A stretch of 64,000 nt of DNA from Orientallactaga sibirica. Its lineage: Eukaryota; Chordata; Mammalia; Rodentia; Dipodidae. Of the stretch, positions 25,087-36,753 are shown piece after piece. The position numbers and the translations under genes are program-made. Numbering within the stretch: position 1 is the stretch's first letter; the number at the start of each line of letters is the position of its first letter. Location: contig JAEOAD010002279.1 of NCBI GenBank assembly GCA_036365145.1, positions 1,732,001 through 1,796,000 on the forward strand. The letters are read 5' to 3'. Under the pieces are notes generated by a model, which was not told where the DNA came from, ran no database searches, and worked only from the letters and a program-made list of their open reading frames with translations.

Positions 25087-25749
25087 TATATGAAAACATA
25101 AAAGGAAGTTAGCCTAAGGAGTTTACGTTAAATGAGAGTGAAGATGAGAAAAGGATTAAAAGTTTAAGCTCAAATCCTTGCTCTCTTAGAAGAATGGCTT
25201 GCTGGACCATGCCGAGCAAACATTTCTTCTTTTTCACAGTCTTTTCAACACTCCTCGAGGGTGTATTTATGCAGCATATATGTGTGAGGCATGTCCTGGT
25301 TGGAACACACTGTCCCTGCACTTTAGGGACAGCTGATGGAGAGTCCCACTGTCGGGGCCATTACAAATCCACTCTCCTTTGGTCCCTGCCGTGGAGTTGA
25401 GAGAAAAGCTGTGCCAATTGCTGGGTGAAAGAGTGGCTGATGAGTACCTTCAGTCTGAAATGTGTCCTTGAAGAGCCCTTGATTATCACATTGGAAAACC
25501 ATTCCACACACCACTGCTAATACCATAACACGTGTTCATATGTATAGAATGGGTCACTGACCAAGAAAAAGAAAAAGAAAAGCAATCATCCTAACTCATA
25601 ACAGAATTACTGCACTAAATATTTTGTTGTTTGTCTGACAGCCATTTTCTCATTTTGATCTTTGCCATACACAGCTAAGGAGTTTAGTGACCGGGGAAGA
25701 GGGAGGGTGGGAGGGAGGAAGCTATGGATGGATGTTAAAAGCTACCAGG
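25087..25749. other. Intron interval without a recognised element
   Basis: Unique-looking, no feature recognised. Confidence 0.5.
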
Positions 25750-26012
25750 ATCTTTTTTTTTTTTTTGAGAGAGAGAGAGAGAAACACAGAGAGAGAATGA
25801 GAGAGAGAGAGAGAGAGAGAGAATGGGTGCACCAGGGCCATTTTATCCACTGTGAGCCAACTCCAGACGCATGCGCCCCCTTGTGGGCAAGTGCGGTCTT
25901 GTGCGCTTGTGTCAATTTGTGTGTCTGGCTAAACGTGGGACCTGGAGAACAGAACGGGCGCTCTTAGGCTTCGCAGGCAGGCGCCTTCACCGCTAAATTA
26001 TCTCTCCAGCCC
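25750..26012 (-). repeat. tRNA-headed SINE, type B variant
   Basis: Reverse copy with gcgcccccttgtgggc at about 25,873; long GA run in the tail. Confidence 0.88.
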
Positions 26013-26278
26013 AACAGGCATCTTTTGGATCCTGGTGACATGCTTTCTTCATCATTTATGGATCCTTGCCTTGAGCAAGGCCTTCAGTAATTAAGCACTT
26101 GCCTTAAGTGTGACCCCAACAGAGGCTTTACATGTACCAGGATTGTAACATTTACTGTATTTTTTAGTAGCTGGGACTCAACATGTAACATTGAGGCTTA
26201 CAAACTATTCCAAATCACTTTGGGCAAATTACACCCCCCCCGTGACCTCATATTGTTTAATGAAATGAAGATTACTTC

Positions 26279-26513
26279 TTTTTTTTTTTTTGGAGAGAGA
26301 GACAGAAAGAGAGGGAGAGGGAGACAGGTAGAGATGGGCGCACCAGCAATCTCTCAGCTGCTGCGAACGAAATCCAGATGCGTGCACCCCCTTGTGGTCA
26401 AGTGCGGCATTACGCCCTTGCGTCACTTTGCATCTGGTTAAACATGGGACCCGGAGATTGGAACCGCTGGAGATTGGAACCGGGTTCTTAGGCTTAGCCA
26501 TCTCTCCAGCCCA
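26279..26513 (-). repeat. tRNA-headed SINE, type B
   Basis: Flanked by aagattacttctt on both sides; part of the head is missing. Confidence 0.92.
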
Positions 26514-26775
26514 AAGATTACTTCTTTACCACACGATACCTGCCTGAGGTTCACAGCTTCTTGTTCGGCGATTGACGGCAAAACTCATGACTGAGATTCC
26601 TGACTCGATGTCGGCCCCCTCGTGATTAGAGCTGCCCCTTGGGATTGGGCCGTGGAGCTGTTCTGGGGGACCAGCACCTTTGCACTTCACCAATGTAACT
26701 GTGAAAGTCTGGCTGCTTATGCTTTGAAAGTGTGGTGCCAATGCTTTGTCCATTTTCATTTTTTTTCCCCTCTAG

Positions 26776-26841
26776 GTTCCCACCAGCCAAAAGAAGGAAG
26801 GTGTTTATGATGTACCAAAAAGTCAACGTCAACCTGTAAGT
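26776..26841 (+). CDS. Dab1: Dab1 coding exon with Tyr232, carrying a 6-bp duplication (Arg-Gln insertion) and tandem donor
   Basis: 66 nt, 22 codons with the distal donor, phase 0/0: VPTSQKKEGVYDVP then KSQRQPVS. Human and mouse read KSQPVS here, so two residues (RQ) are extra. The cause is visible: gtcaac at 26,822-26,827 is repeated at 26,828-26,833. Tyr232 in YDVP is the second Crk-type site and is intact, six residues before the insertion. The exon ends in gtaagtgtaagt: the proximal donor (exon end 26,835) drops Val-Ser, the distal one (end 26,841) keeps it; both preserve frame. The known mammalian form keeps Val-Ser. If no donor is used, a stop follows 12 codons later at 26,878-26,880. 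Confidence 0.96.
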
Positions 26842-26847
26842 GTAAGT
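26836..26847 (+). promoter_or_regulatory. Tandem splice donor gtaagtgtaagt
   Basis: Two perfect gtaagt donors lie 6 nt apart at the end of the Tyr232 exon. Choice between them inserts or omits Val-Ser without a frame change. The distal site gives the residue sequence known from mammals. Confidence 0.7.
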
Positions 26848-26949
26848 ACACCGCCCCAACTGCTCCCAGATTCGTGGTGACCTGTGTCAGGCAGTTCTTT
26901 TGGGGTGTATGTCCCAGTTCTCATGGCTTCACTGGGACTTACTCCTGAG

Positions 26950-27200
26950 CCACTGTAGTGCCCAGTTCACGGAGCAAAAGCAAAGAGCTTTATTTCGGGC
27001 TTAAGCTCGGACTCTTGACTTCACCAACACAGTGGATTCGTACAAGAGCCCTGAGCTGTGTTTGGGGGAAGCTTTTGTTGGGTTCAAACAAAGAGAAGGG
27101 AAATTTCTACTACGATTGGTTGACATTTACCATGAATTTACCTGTTACAAGTTGGTTGGTTATGCAGCAGCTGAGGAAATGTTTAGCAAACTACAGGAAT
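26950..27200 (-). mobile_element. Probable LTR remnant
   Basis: On the minus strand an AATAAA (at 26,990) is followed by gctctttgcttttgctccgt, the arrangement of an R/U5 region. Borders could be 26,954 and about 27,208, but no target duplication is visible. Confidence 0.45.
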
Positions 27201-27209
27201 GTATAACAC

Positions 27210-28230
27210 CTCCTTACTTTGTCTAATTGGCCTGTTATTTTGGGTCAGTGTGGTCTTTTCAAAACTGTTTGTTCTGACTCACATTCTGGGAACCTGACCT
27301 GAGTTTTAGCCTGAGGCCTGCAAGGCAGCTGAAGCCTATCATGGCGTTACTTTGGTTCTTGGGCCTTTCACCACCAGCAAGAAGCCAGAAGGAGGAATGG
27401 TAGCGATGAGCAAGGGGACAGAGGTCTGGCCCACGTGTGGGACCAGAGTGGGTTGAATTATGCAAACTATTCTGCCAAAGGGGAAAAAAACCTTAGGGTC
27501 CCAGGTGTTGTTGGCACAAGTTTCCAACCGGGGCTTTAATTATAGCCGGTCAGGTGCAGGACAGTGTCATTTTTTCTGTGTAGAAATGTGCTCATTCAAT
27601 TTGAAAGTGGTTGAGAAGTTTCAGCGGGACAACAGAAAGACTGGCCATGGCCATTTGGAGTGTGTAATGTCCATCACATGAGCAGGACCTTGTGGAAAAG
27701 GGCATGTATGCCTAGCAAGCTTCCAGAGAACAAGGGTTGAGTAGACCACATTGAGGACAATGAGGCTGGTGCATCTTGCCCCTGTGGGACAAGCTGGAAT
27801 GGAAAACGCCCAGCTTTGTCACTACTACCCCAAGCCACTGCTGAGCCCAGAGTTCAGTTTGAGGACTTCCAATGAACACGTCATTCATTGGTTTCCTTTT
27901 ACTCCTAAGGCTCATAACACTAGGACTAGCCTGCTCTTCAAGTTCCAGTGAGCCCAGTACCATCACACAGCCCTGTCAAATGGCTCCCTTCAGTTCAATT
28001 TGTGTCTGGATTGGCTCGCGTGCACATGCCAGGCTTAGATTTGCGAGGACACGTGCTGTATTTTCTGCCCAGGCTTTTCTGATTTCTTTAAGATTCTAGT
28101 CATATCCTTCATATGTTTAATAACCCCAGGGTGGGGGGAAAAACAAAAAGAAGCTCCTTAGCCTGAAAGACAGGATGTGTAAAGGTCCCTTATCGGCTTA
28201 AATATGTCATCGCCCACTTCTTGCCCAGCC
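27210..28230. other. Intron interval without a recognised element
   Basis: About 1 kb without SINEs; open frames have no domain. Nothing functional recognised. Confidence 0.5.
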
Positions 28231-28247
28231 CTCCAAACTATTTTCTT

Positions 28248-28528
28248 TTCTTTTAATTCTTTTTATTATTATTATTTTATTTATTTTTGGAGAGAGACAC
28301 AGAGAGAGACAGACAGAGAGGGAGAGGGAGACAGATAGAGATGGGCGCACCAGCAGTCTCTCAGCTGCTGTGAACGAAATCCAGATGCGTGCGCCCCCTT
28401 GTGGTCAAGTGCGGCATTGCGCCCTTGCGTTACTTTGCATCTGGCAAAACGTGGGACCTGGAGATTGGAACCGGGTTCTTAGGCTTAGCAGGCAGGTGCC
28501 TTAACCACTAAGCCATCTCTCCAGCCCA
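28248..28528 (-). repeat. tRNA-headed SINE, type B, inserted in another SINE
   Basis: Lies in the T-rich tail side of the next copy; the pair shares one target duplication, ctccaaactattttctt, at 28,231-28,247 and 28,747-28,763. Confidence 0.9.
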
Positions 28529-28540
28529 TTTCTTTTCTTT

Positions 28541-28746
28541 AAAAAAATTTTTTGTTCATTTTTATTTATTTATTTGAGAGCAACAGACAGAGAGAGAAAG
28601 AGGTAGAGAGAGAATGGACTCAACAAGGACTCCAGCCACTGCAAACAAACTCCAAATGCATGCACCACCTTGTGCATCTGCCTTACGTGGGTCCTGGGGA
28701 ATCAAGCCTCGAACGGGGTCCTTAGGCTTCACAGGCAAGCGCTTAA
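28541..28746 (-). repeat. tRNA-headed SINE, type A
   Basis: Host of the preceding nested insertion; the head end is short. Confidence 0.88.
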
Positions 28747-28763
28747 CTCCAAACTATTTTCTT

Positions 28764-30536
28764 GAGGTGGCACACTTCCTCAGCTCTCTCTACAGATCTT
28801 CCCTACATCTCCACATCCAGGTTTACCTGCCAGTTTGGTGTTTTCAGGGAGAATTTTTGGGGGGACCTGTACTATGAAATGCGTCCACAGGCCACCCCTG
28901 CCTTTATGCCCCTACACCCTTCATTCTTCTCTGGATAACCCTTTGTCCTCATCACCTCCGTGAGCTTGCTGATGTCCTTGAATTACCACACACAAAAAAA
29001 AAGCTGAGGAAAGACCCGGTAGTTGGAGGCCAGGGCATGAAGCAACTACTCCAGGAATATTTAATAGGAACAAAAAATGGCTTCTCCATCCAGAAGCAAT
29101 ATAAGAAATTTCCTGGTACTTCCTTTTAAAGGGAATTCTGGTTTTTCTGACTACACACGGTCATTACCTGAAGGTACTGGATGTTTTGCTTGCAGAAATA
29201 CGTGGACTTGTGTGAATGCCTACATTGGTTCCTTGCCTGACCTTCCCAGAATGCACAGAGGGGAGCGAGAGATTTTATGCGCCACTTGGGAGATTTCGTT
29301 GAGCGTGATCGGTATTCCAGCATGCATAGTATTTTCTTCTCAAGTTAGTGCCAGCAACCCCTTCGGGTAATTAAAAACCTTCCCACCGAGACACACTGAA
29401 GTGCATCTTTTGCTTAACCTTGGGCTTTTAGGAACATTGGGTTTTGGGGGAAGTTCGTGGAAAATGGAACAACTTGTGAGCTCTGACAATCCTTGCCATG
29501 ATCTCTACCTGTCCACCCCTGAGCCAGAGGTGACCCCCCACTTGGTTTCCGTCAACCAGATTTCATGTTTTCAGGAGCGGAAATGGTGGGTGGCCTGTTG
29601 TTCTACATCCTTCCTGGTTTCTTCTTCCTGGGGTCAGAGGTCTGTATGGAGCCTGGTGAGACCATCGACCCTGGGCTGTACTTTAAGAAATCACCCATGG
29701 GTCACAAGGAGCTGACCTGGCTGTAGCTGTCACTGTTCACTGCTGATCCCTGGCTGGCTCTTTGCCATCACTGATGATCTGTGCCATTATCTGTAAAAAC
29801 AGATTAGTGGAAATATCTTTGCAAGCGTCCTGGACAAAGGCTGTAAATTAGATTCCACGAGGACTTTTCTGCGTGGTGCTGCAGCAAGTGATGTTTCAGT
29901 AAACACTCACCATTGAGCGTGGGCTGTTAGCTACTCTGAATGATTACCTGCCTTCTCTGGAAAGCACATTCCTTACCCCCAAGGGGTAATGGATCCCTCT
30001 GGGGTATCCCTCTCCTTCTCATTGCGTATTCACAGTGGATGGCATTTTCTCTTAATGTATCTGTGTAAGCGGGTTGTACTTTGTGGTCCCCCAAAATCAT
30101 ATCTCACGCCACTCAGCAACTAACCCAGTGCAATGCCTAACTCAGTCATTACTAAGCACACACATAATGACCGTTGCTGTGAGAGATACCTGAGTTCAGA
30201 CTCTGGCTTTTGACCTTGTGTGAGTCCTCTGCCATATGCAGTCTTCAGTTTTCTCTTGTACGATATGAAGGCCAATGTCCCCGAGGTCCTAGAGTTTAAT
30301 CTCTGTAATCATCTAATGTGCGCTATTAATCAATAGACAATGATATTGCTTACCAAAATTGGCCTCCCCCCACCCCGCACACACATGTGACATGAGGTGT
30401 CATGAGTCCATTGAAGATAGGAATCATGTCATAGTCCTGTCTTGGTTGCTGTGTCTTTGGCTCAAGAAGTGAATGATCGAGTGGGCGAATGAACAAACAA
30501 GGGTGGAAAAATGAATGACTGTAAAAAAAAATGAAG
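28764..30536. other. Long SINE-free intron interval
   Basis: 1.77 kb. A MIR-like segment is possible at 30,180-30,290. Nothing else recognised. Confidence 0.5.
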
Positions 30537-30772
30537 GGGCTGGAGGGATGGCTTAGCGGTGAAGGCGTTTGTCTGTAAAGTCAAAGGATCCCAGGTTGAT
30601 TCTTCAGGACCCACATAAGCCAGATGCACAAGGGGGCACATGCGTCTGGAGTTCGTTTGCAGTGGCTGGAGGCCCTGGGGTGCCCATTCTCTCTCTTTCC
30701 CTCTCTGCCTCTTTCTCTCTTTCCAATAAATAAATAAATAAAATATATATACACAAAAAGAAAAGAAGAGAA
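30537..30772 (+). repeat. tRNA-headed SINE, type A
   Basis: Sense copy with an (AAATA)n/ATAT tail. Confidence 0.92.
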
Positions 30773-31015
30773 AATGAATGTTTTTGGATCCAAACTTGGT
30801 ATCTTGTCAGACAGCTGCCTTCTTTTTCCCCTGGGGTTAAAGGTTCCGTGAGAAATTTAGACAGTATAATAGCGGTCCCTTGCCCACCCCTCCCTAAACT
30901 TTGTGTATAGCCTTTGCCTTGCACTGTCTCCAACCTCCATAAATACACGCCGTTTTATTTCACAGCTCGGATCTCTGAGCTGACAGATGTCCTCCTGCAC
31001 ACTACACACACGCAC

Positions 31016-31042
31016 TACACACACACACACACACACACACAC
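31016..31042 (+). repeat. (CA)n microsatellite
   Basis: About thirteen CA units, preceded by broken CA repeats. Confidence 0.9.
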
Positions 31043-31369
31043 CTGCACTCACTCTCCCCTCTCCCCCCACGTCGGCAACTCTGCAGCAGATGAAGCCAAA
31101 ACATCTTGCTGACTCAGCAGAGTTATTTTTAGCTTTTTTTTTTTTTTTTTTTTTAATCCTCTTGCCTCAGTTTGGACTTGGGGCAGGAGCTTTGTGGAAA
31201 GTGTTAAGTGTCATCAAGACTCTTTAATTTTCCTAAAGAGAGACCCATTCATTGTATAGTATTAGGGGGCACAATCGGATAGAATTAAGAATCAACAAGC
31301 CATTTGTGTATCATGACAAGGAAGGCTAAAGAAAGAAGGTTGTTTCGCTGATGTTTGGAAATTGATGTG

Positions 31370-31762
31370 TGTGGTAGTTTGAATATATGTCCCCCAATAT
31401 ATTCAGTGTTTTACTAGTTTTAGTTTGCATCTGCAATCACCTTGCTAGAGGCAATGTCACTGGGGGCCGGTCTTAAGGTGTTAATGGTGTGGGTTTGAGA
31501 TTCCATTGTAAAGATATGCAAATGTGCCTAGCAGGAGTTCCTGAAGTGTGCTCTGTGACCTTTTGGCTGTAGTTTTGCTCTGTGTGCTTTGGTGGCTGGT
31601 TGGCTTAGTCTCTCTCTGTTTGGCCCTGTGGAGAGCAGGCCGCTTCTCTTGCCATTATGGAACTTCCCCTGGATCTGTAAGCTTCAATAAATAATATCCC
31701 TTCCTCCATAACTGTGCCTGGTCTGGAAGTTCATCTCAGCGAACCTGAAGCTGTCTGCTACA
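31370..31762 (+). mobile_element. Solo LTR, MaLR-like, with 5-bp target duplication
   Basis: Starts tgtggtagtttgaatatatg and ends gctgtctgctaca; AATAAA near 31,685. atgtg occurs at 31,365-31,369 and 31,763-31,767. 393 bp, no internal region. The start and the end part resemble the minus-strand LTR at 6946-7282, so both probably belong to one ERVL-MaLR-type group. Confidence 0.82.
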
Positions 31763-31805
31763 ATGTGAAAGCCACTAAAATTCTTGGACTTTAAGAGTAT
31801 AACAG

Positions 31806-32130
31806 GAAACTGGGGGGATGGCTGAGTGGATAAAGCCTTGGCCGTGTAAGCGCCACTACCCACGTAAATGCCAGGCGGGAAGGCTCAGGAGGTGGCGATA
31901 GGGATTCCCCAAGGCAAGCTGGCTGGCTACACTAGCCAAATGGGCAAGCTCTGGGCTCAAATGTGAGACCCTGCCTAAATAAATACAATGGAAAGCAATG
32001 GAGAAAAAAAAAAACTCTGCAACCAACCTGTGGCCTCCACACACATATGCATGTGTCCACACACATATGCATGCACCCACATACATACACATGCACAAAA
32101 AATAAATAAATAAATTAATTAATTAATAAA
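31806..32130 (+). repeat. Composite older SINE (B2/B4-like)
   Basis: tRNA-like head (ggatggctgagtggataaag), a middle ending aatgtgagaccctgcct and a CA-rich 3' part ending in (AAAT)n. It differs from types A-C. Confidence 0.65.
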
Positions 32131-32254
32131 AGAGGATTCCAATATGGCTCTTGCCTTGTGTCAGATCACATGGGATACGGGATAACAATTATATCTAGTC
32201 TACTTTTCAAACCTACATTTACCTACAGACTTTCCCCAACTTAAAAGTTTATCT

Positions 32255-32520
32255 AGGGCTGGAGAGATGGCTTAGTGGTTAAGGCGCCTGCCTCCTCAGC
32301 CTAAGAACGCTGGTTCCAGTCTCCAGCGGCTCTAATCTCCAGGTGCCACGTTTAGCCAGATGCAAAGTGAGGCAAGGGCGCAATGCCGCACTTGACCACA
32401 AGGGGGCGCACACATCTGGATTTCGTTCACAGCAGCTGAGAGACGGCTGGCGCACCCATCTCTCTGTCTCCCTCTCCCTCTCTGTCTGTCTCTCTCTGTG
32501 TCTCTCTCTCTCAAAAAAAA
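32255..32520 (+). repeat. tRNA-headed SINE, type B
   Basis: Flanked by aaagtt(t)tatcta; CTCF-like core at about 32,396. Confidence 0.93.
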
Positions 32521-32947
32521 GTTTTATCTAGCAATCTAATATAAGGTATGAATAAGTGGGGGCAGGAGGAGCCCTGCAATCCATATTCATGCCCTGGTGG
32601 CTCTTGAAGCTGTTTTGTGTTTGAACAGAAGAGAGAAAAACAACATCTCTGTCCCAAAGTGGTGTCTCAAGGAACATCAACCAACCAGTTGTTCACTAGT
32701 GAATCCAAAGGAATAAATGCTTTAAGATTTTTAGTGGTTTGATACATTTACGTCTGCTGTGGTTATAACATATATTTATGTATGAGTAGACAATAGGAAG
32801 ATATTTTGCATAATAAATATGTTCTCTATATATTCATAATCTATTTATATTACAGAAGTTAAGCATTTGACAAATTCCTTGAACCTAAAAACTTTTTTAA
32901 AGGCAACTATCTCTCAGTTTGAGAATCTATATTTCAGATTTGTTTTT

Positions 32948-33185
32948 AATTTTTTTTTTTTATTTTAGAGCGCGAGAGATACAGAGAGAGAGAGAGAGAA
33001 TTGATGCACTAGGGCCTCAGCCACTGCAATCAAACTCCAGATGCTTGCACCGCCTAGTGGGCATGGGCAACCTTGCGCTTGCCTCACCTTTGTGCATCTG
33101 GCTTATGTGGGATCTGGAGAGTCAAACATGGGTCCTTAGGCTTCACAGGCAAGCGCCTTAACTGCTATGCCATCTCTCCAGCCCA
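32948..33185 (-). repeat. tRNA-headed SINE, type C
   Basis: Reverse copy; its CTCF-like core is altered (gcaccgcctagtgg at 33,047-33,060). Confidence 0.85.
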
Positions 33186-33204
33186 TATTTTATTTTAGTT
33201 TTTT

Positions 33205-33439
33205 TAATTTTGTTTTTTTTTAAAAAATTATTTATTTGAGAGTGACAGACAGAGAGAGAGAAAGAGACAGAGAGAGAGAAAATGGGCACACCAGGGCCTC
33301 CAGCCACTGCAAATGAACTCCAGATGCATGTGCCATCTTGTGCATCTGGCTTAGGTGGGTTCTGGGGAATCGAGCCTCAAACTGGGGTCCTTAGGCTTCA
33401 CAAACAAGCACTTAACTGCTAAGCCATCTCTCCAGCCCC
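33205..33439 (-). repeat. tRNA-headed SINE, type A
   Basis: Second of three consecutive reverse copies. Confidence 0.9.
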
Positions 33440-33662
33440 CATATTTTATTTTATTATGAGAGAGAGGAGCGAATTGGTATGCCAGGGCCTCTAGCGACTG
33501 CAGTCAAACTCCAGATGTATGTACCACCTTGTATGCATGTGTGACCTTGTGTGTATGCATTATCTTGTGCAGGTCTGGCTTTACGTGGGTTCTGGGGAGT
33601 TGAACCTGGATCCTTAAGCTTTGCAGGCTAGCACCTTAACTGCTAAGCCATCTCTCCAGCCC
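33440..33662 (-). repeat. tRNA-headed SINE, diverged type A/C
   Basis: Third reverse copy; the body contains repeated 'accttgtRtgt' not seen in others. Confidence 0.82.
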
Positions 33663-34031
33663 TCCACAGTGTCTCTTAATGGCTTCTTCCACCTCAGTGC
33701 ACTTTCTGTTTTGTCAAGCTGGGGCCCTGCTGCAGACAGGAAGCTGCCCTCTGCCCTTAGTCCTCCTTCCCCACTCACCTCTGCCCAGCTTCATCCCTCC
33801 TTGACCCAACAATGTGACAACTCAGGATTCTCAATTCATTCTTGCTCTGTTTTCTCCAATAACACATTTGGATGATGTATTTTTATTTTTTGCTTACTTT
33901 AACATAGACCTGAGGTATCTTCTTCCAGAAGGTTCTTAAGGTGTTCTATACCTTATCTATCCTTTACTAGAACTTAAAGCCAAGATAAGGAGTAATCTCA
34001 CTGTCTCCTAGCAATGTATGTATACATATAT

Positions 34032-34236
34032 ATTTAAATTCATTTATTTTTATTTTGAGAGAGAGGCAGATGAGATAGAGAGAGAATGGGCATGCAGGGA
34101 TTTCAGCCGCTATTAATGAACTCCAGACACGTGAACTCCCTTGTGCATCTGGCTTACATGGATCCTGGGGAATCGAACCTGGGTCCTTGGGGTTTGCAGG
34201 CAAGCGCCTTAACCATTAAGCCATCTCTCCAGCCCC
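34032..34236 (-). repeat. tRNA-headed SINE, type A
   Basis: Reverse copy between two TATA-rich stretches. Confidence 0.9.
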
Positions 34237-36500
34237 ACAACATACATACATATATATATAACATATTATCTTTTCTGCTGGTAAAGGCAGGGGGAGCATT
34301 GAACATGGGGCTCATCTCTCCTGTGATCTTCAATACGTGGGTATATTTTTATGCCAGAGTCTCTGAAAGCCAAGGGTGTACATTCTTGGCAATCAGAAGC
34401 ATTAAGTCAGTGGAGAGACAAGAAGATTTTAAGAAGGAGAGTGTAACATGAGCAAAGCCTCCCTCCCCCAAGACATGTAGGGTAAGGACGGGGTCAGTCT
34501 GAACGCGCTCAGACCAGTGACTGAGGAGCCTGTAGCTCAATTCCATGATGTTTTACCTGCATCACTTCCCGTCTCAATGGGGGGGGAGGGATACAGGTCA
34601 TCATTTCTGTTGGCTGATATGGCTAGACCTGATTTTTAGGCGCATATCCTGGCTTTCTTGTGATCGTCAAAAAATGCACATATCTGAGTGGGAAGGAAGC
34701 GGTGTTAAACATGGTGTGGCTGGTTCATTACGGGAGAGCTTTCTGTGAGCCACATTAACTGTGGAGCGTGATTCTGGTCCCACGCTGGGACTGCCATGGA
34801 GAGATGCACTCCCAGGCTGCTAAGCCCCTCTTTCAGACTTTTATTACGCCTGGTGGCCCTGAAGTTGGTGAGACTTAACCTTGACATTCAACTGTTTCAA
34901 TGACACAGATCTAAACCTTCGTGAGATTCATGTCATTTCACATGAGAAACAGTGCTTTTTTTCCCTTTACTGTCCTCGTTCCCCGTGCAATATTTTTTAT
35001 GCCTGAGAAAAGATCTTTTATCCTTCACCTTATAATTACCCCATTTAAAGCTCTTTTATGTAGTCATATTGGGCCATAAAAGACTTTCTGAGGATCAGTA
35101 ATATCAGTCAGTGAATTCTCCCAGAACCATTCCTCCGGCCTTGGGCCTTCAAGAGGGGTTCTTAAAAGTTTGAATAATGGAAGAAAAGAGACAGAGAGAG
35201 GCTTAGATGATCAACTTGATAACTTGCCTTCAACATTACTTTCCTGGAAGTGAAAAACATGGACTCAGAAACGGAAAGGCAGGCTCAGACAGCTTGTTCC
35301 ATTTCCTCCCTCAGTTGCTTCAAATTTTTGAGGGTGGTTTTACACCTGTGCAAAAGTGGAAATGCCAGCCACCCTCTACCTACACCTCAGGCTCCCTGGG
35401 GTGGGGGGGACTCTAAGGACAATGTGTGTGAAAGCATTTTCTGTGCCAGAGGATGAGAGCTGCTTTCAAGAGACCCTAAAGGAATAGAGACGGATTAAAG
35501 GTATGTCTTGGCTGCCTTCATAATGTTCTGGGCTGTCGGACGAGTAAGACAAGAGACACGATTGAAATGATAAGAGAACAAATCTGGGCTGAAGACCTGA
35601 AAGGTTTCAGACCATCAGAGCTTATTGAGAGCAGCACAGCCTCACCAAGCGGGGAGCTTTCTGCCTGTAAGAATGCTCGCATAGCATGAATCGTTCTGTA
35701 TAGATTCAGGTACTGTACCGGGGGCTTGCTCTTAGCATCAGTTACCTATTCCTCTTCCATTTGCCTCCACGTTCCAGTACACAGTTTCCTTCTCATCGTC
35801 CTCCCCAGAGTCTGAGCTGCCAAGTCACAGAAGCCCGATCACCCTTACTTTAGAGGAACCTCACTCTGAGACACAGCAGTCAAGTAGCGGGGTGGTCCTG
35901 TGAAGTTAGCACGTTGGAAAAGGAGGCGGTTTACCAGACATCATAGCCACGTTAGCTTCCTGAGCAAGCTTGGAGCCCAGAGATGTCTAGAAAAGATGTC
36001 CCTCCTGGTTTCCTTCTAGCGACCTTCAGCTGGAGGTCTGTCTATGTGCCCTGAAGTCCTAGGAGCCCCAACTGGAAAAGATGATGACAATTCCAGTGAC
36101 AATTCCTGGCTTCCCAGTACAGGCACGGACCTCATAAACTGAGAACTTGGGACGAATTTAGCTGGGTACCCAGCTGACAGCCAGGGCTCCAGGCCCACTT
36201 TATCTTTTTCCCCAAATCGCAGTCCTGGGAGTCAGCTGTAACTTACACGTAAATACACTGAGGCTACCTCATTCACACTGACAAGACCAGCAAGTGGCTG
36301 AGCCAGGTATCGAATTCTAGGTTGTGCAACTCCAGCCAGCTTCCACAAGTTTCCAATAACACAATACTGCCTTTCTGGTTAGCAGCATTTGCAAAGCCCT
36401 CTGTCTCCTTGCTTTAGCTGATCTCTCAATCAGTCCTCTGATCTCAGACCATCTCCTCTTGCTCATTGTTTTCAGAGGGTTTATAACAAGTGACTCCTTT
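34237..36500. other. 2.3-kb SINE-free intron interval
   Basis: One of the longest gaps in SINE cover. A MIR-like stretch is at 36,240-36,340 (agcaagtggctgagccaggt). 34,990-35,110 is AT-rich with taatta-type motifs. No exon recognised. Confidence 0.5.
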
Positions 36501-36753
36501 TTTAAAAAATTATTTTATTTATTTTTGGAGAGAGACAGACAGAGAGGGAGAGGGAGACAGATAGAGATGGACGTGCCAGCAGTCTCTCAGCTGCTGTGAA
36601 CGAAATCCAGATGTGTGCGCCCCCTTGTGGTCAAGTGTGGCATTGCGCCCTTGCGTCACTTTGCATCTGGCTAAACGTGGGACCTGGAGATTGGAACCGG
36701 GTTCTTAGGCTTAGCAGGCGGGCGCCTTAACCGCTAAGCCATCTCTCCAGCCC
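36501..36753 (-). repeat. tRNA-headed SINE, type B
   Basis: Flanked by acaagtgactcctttt on both sides. Confidence 0.93.
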
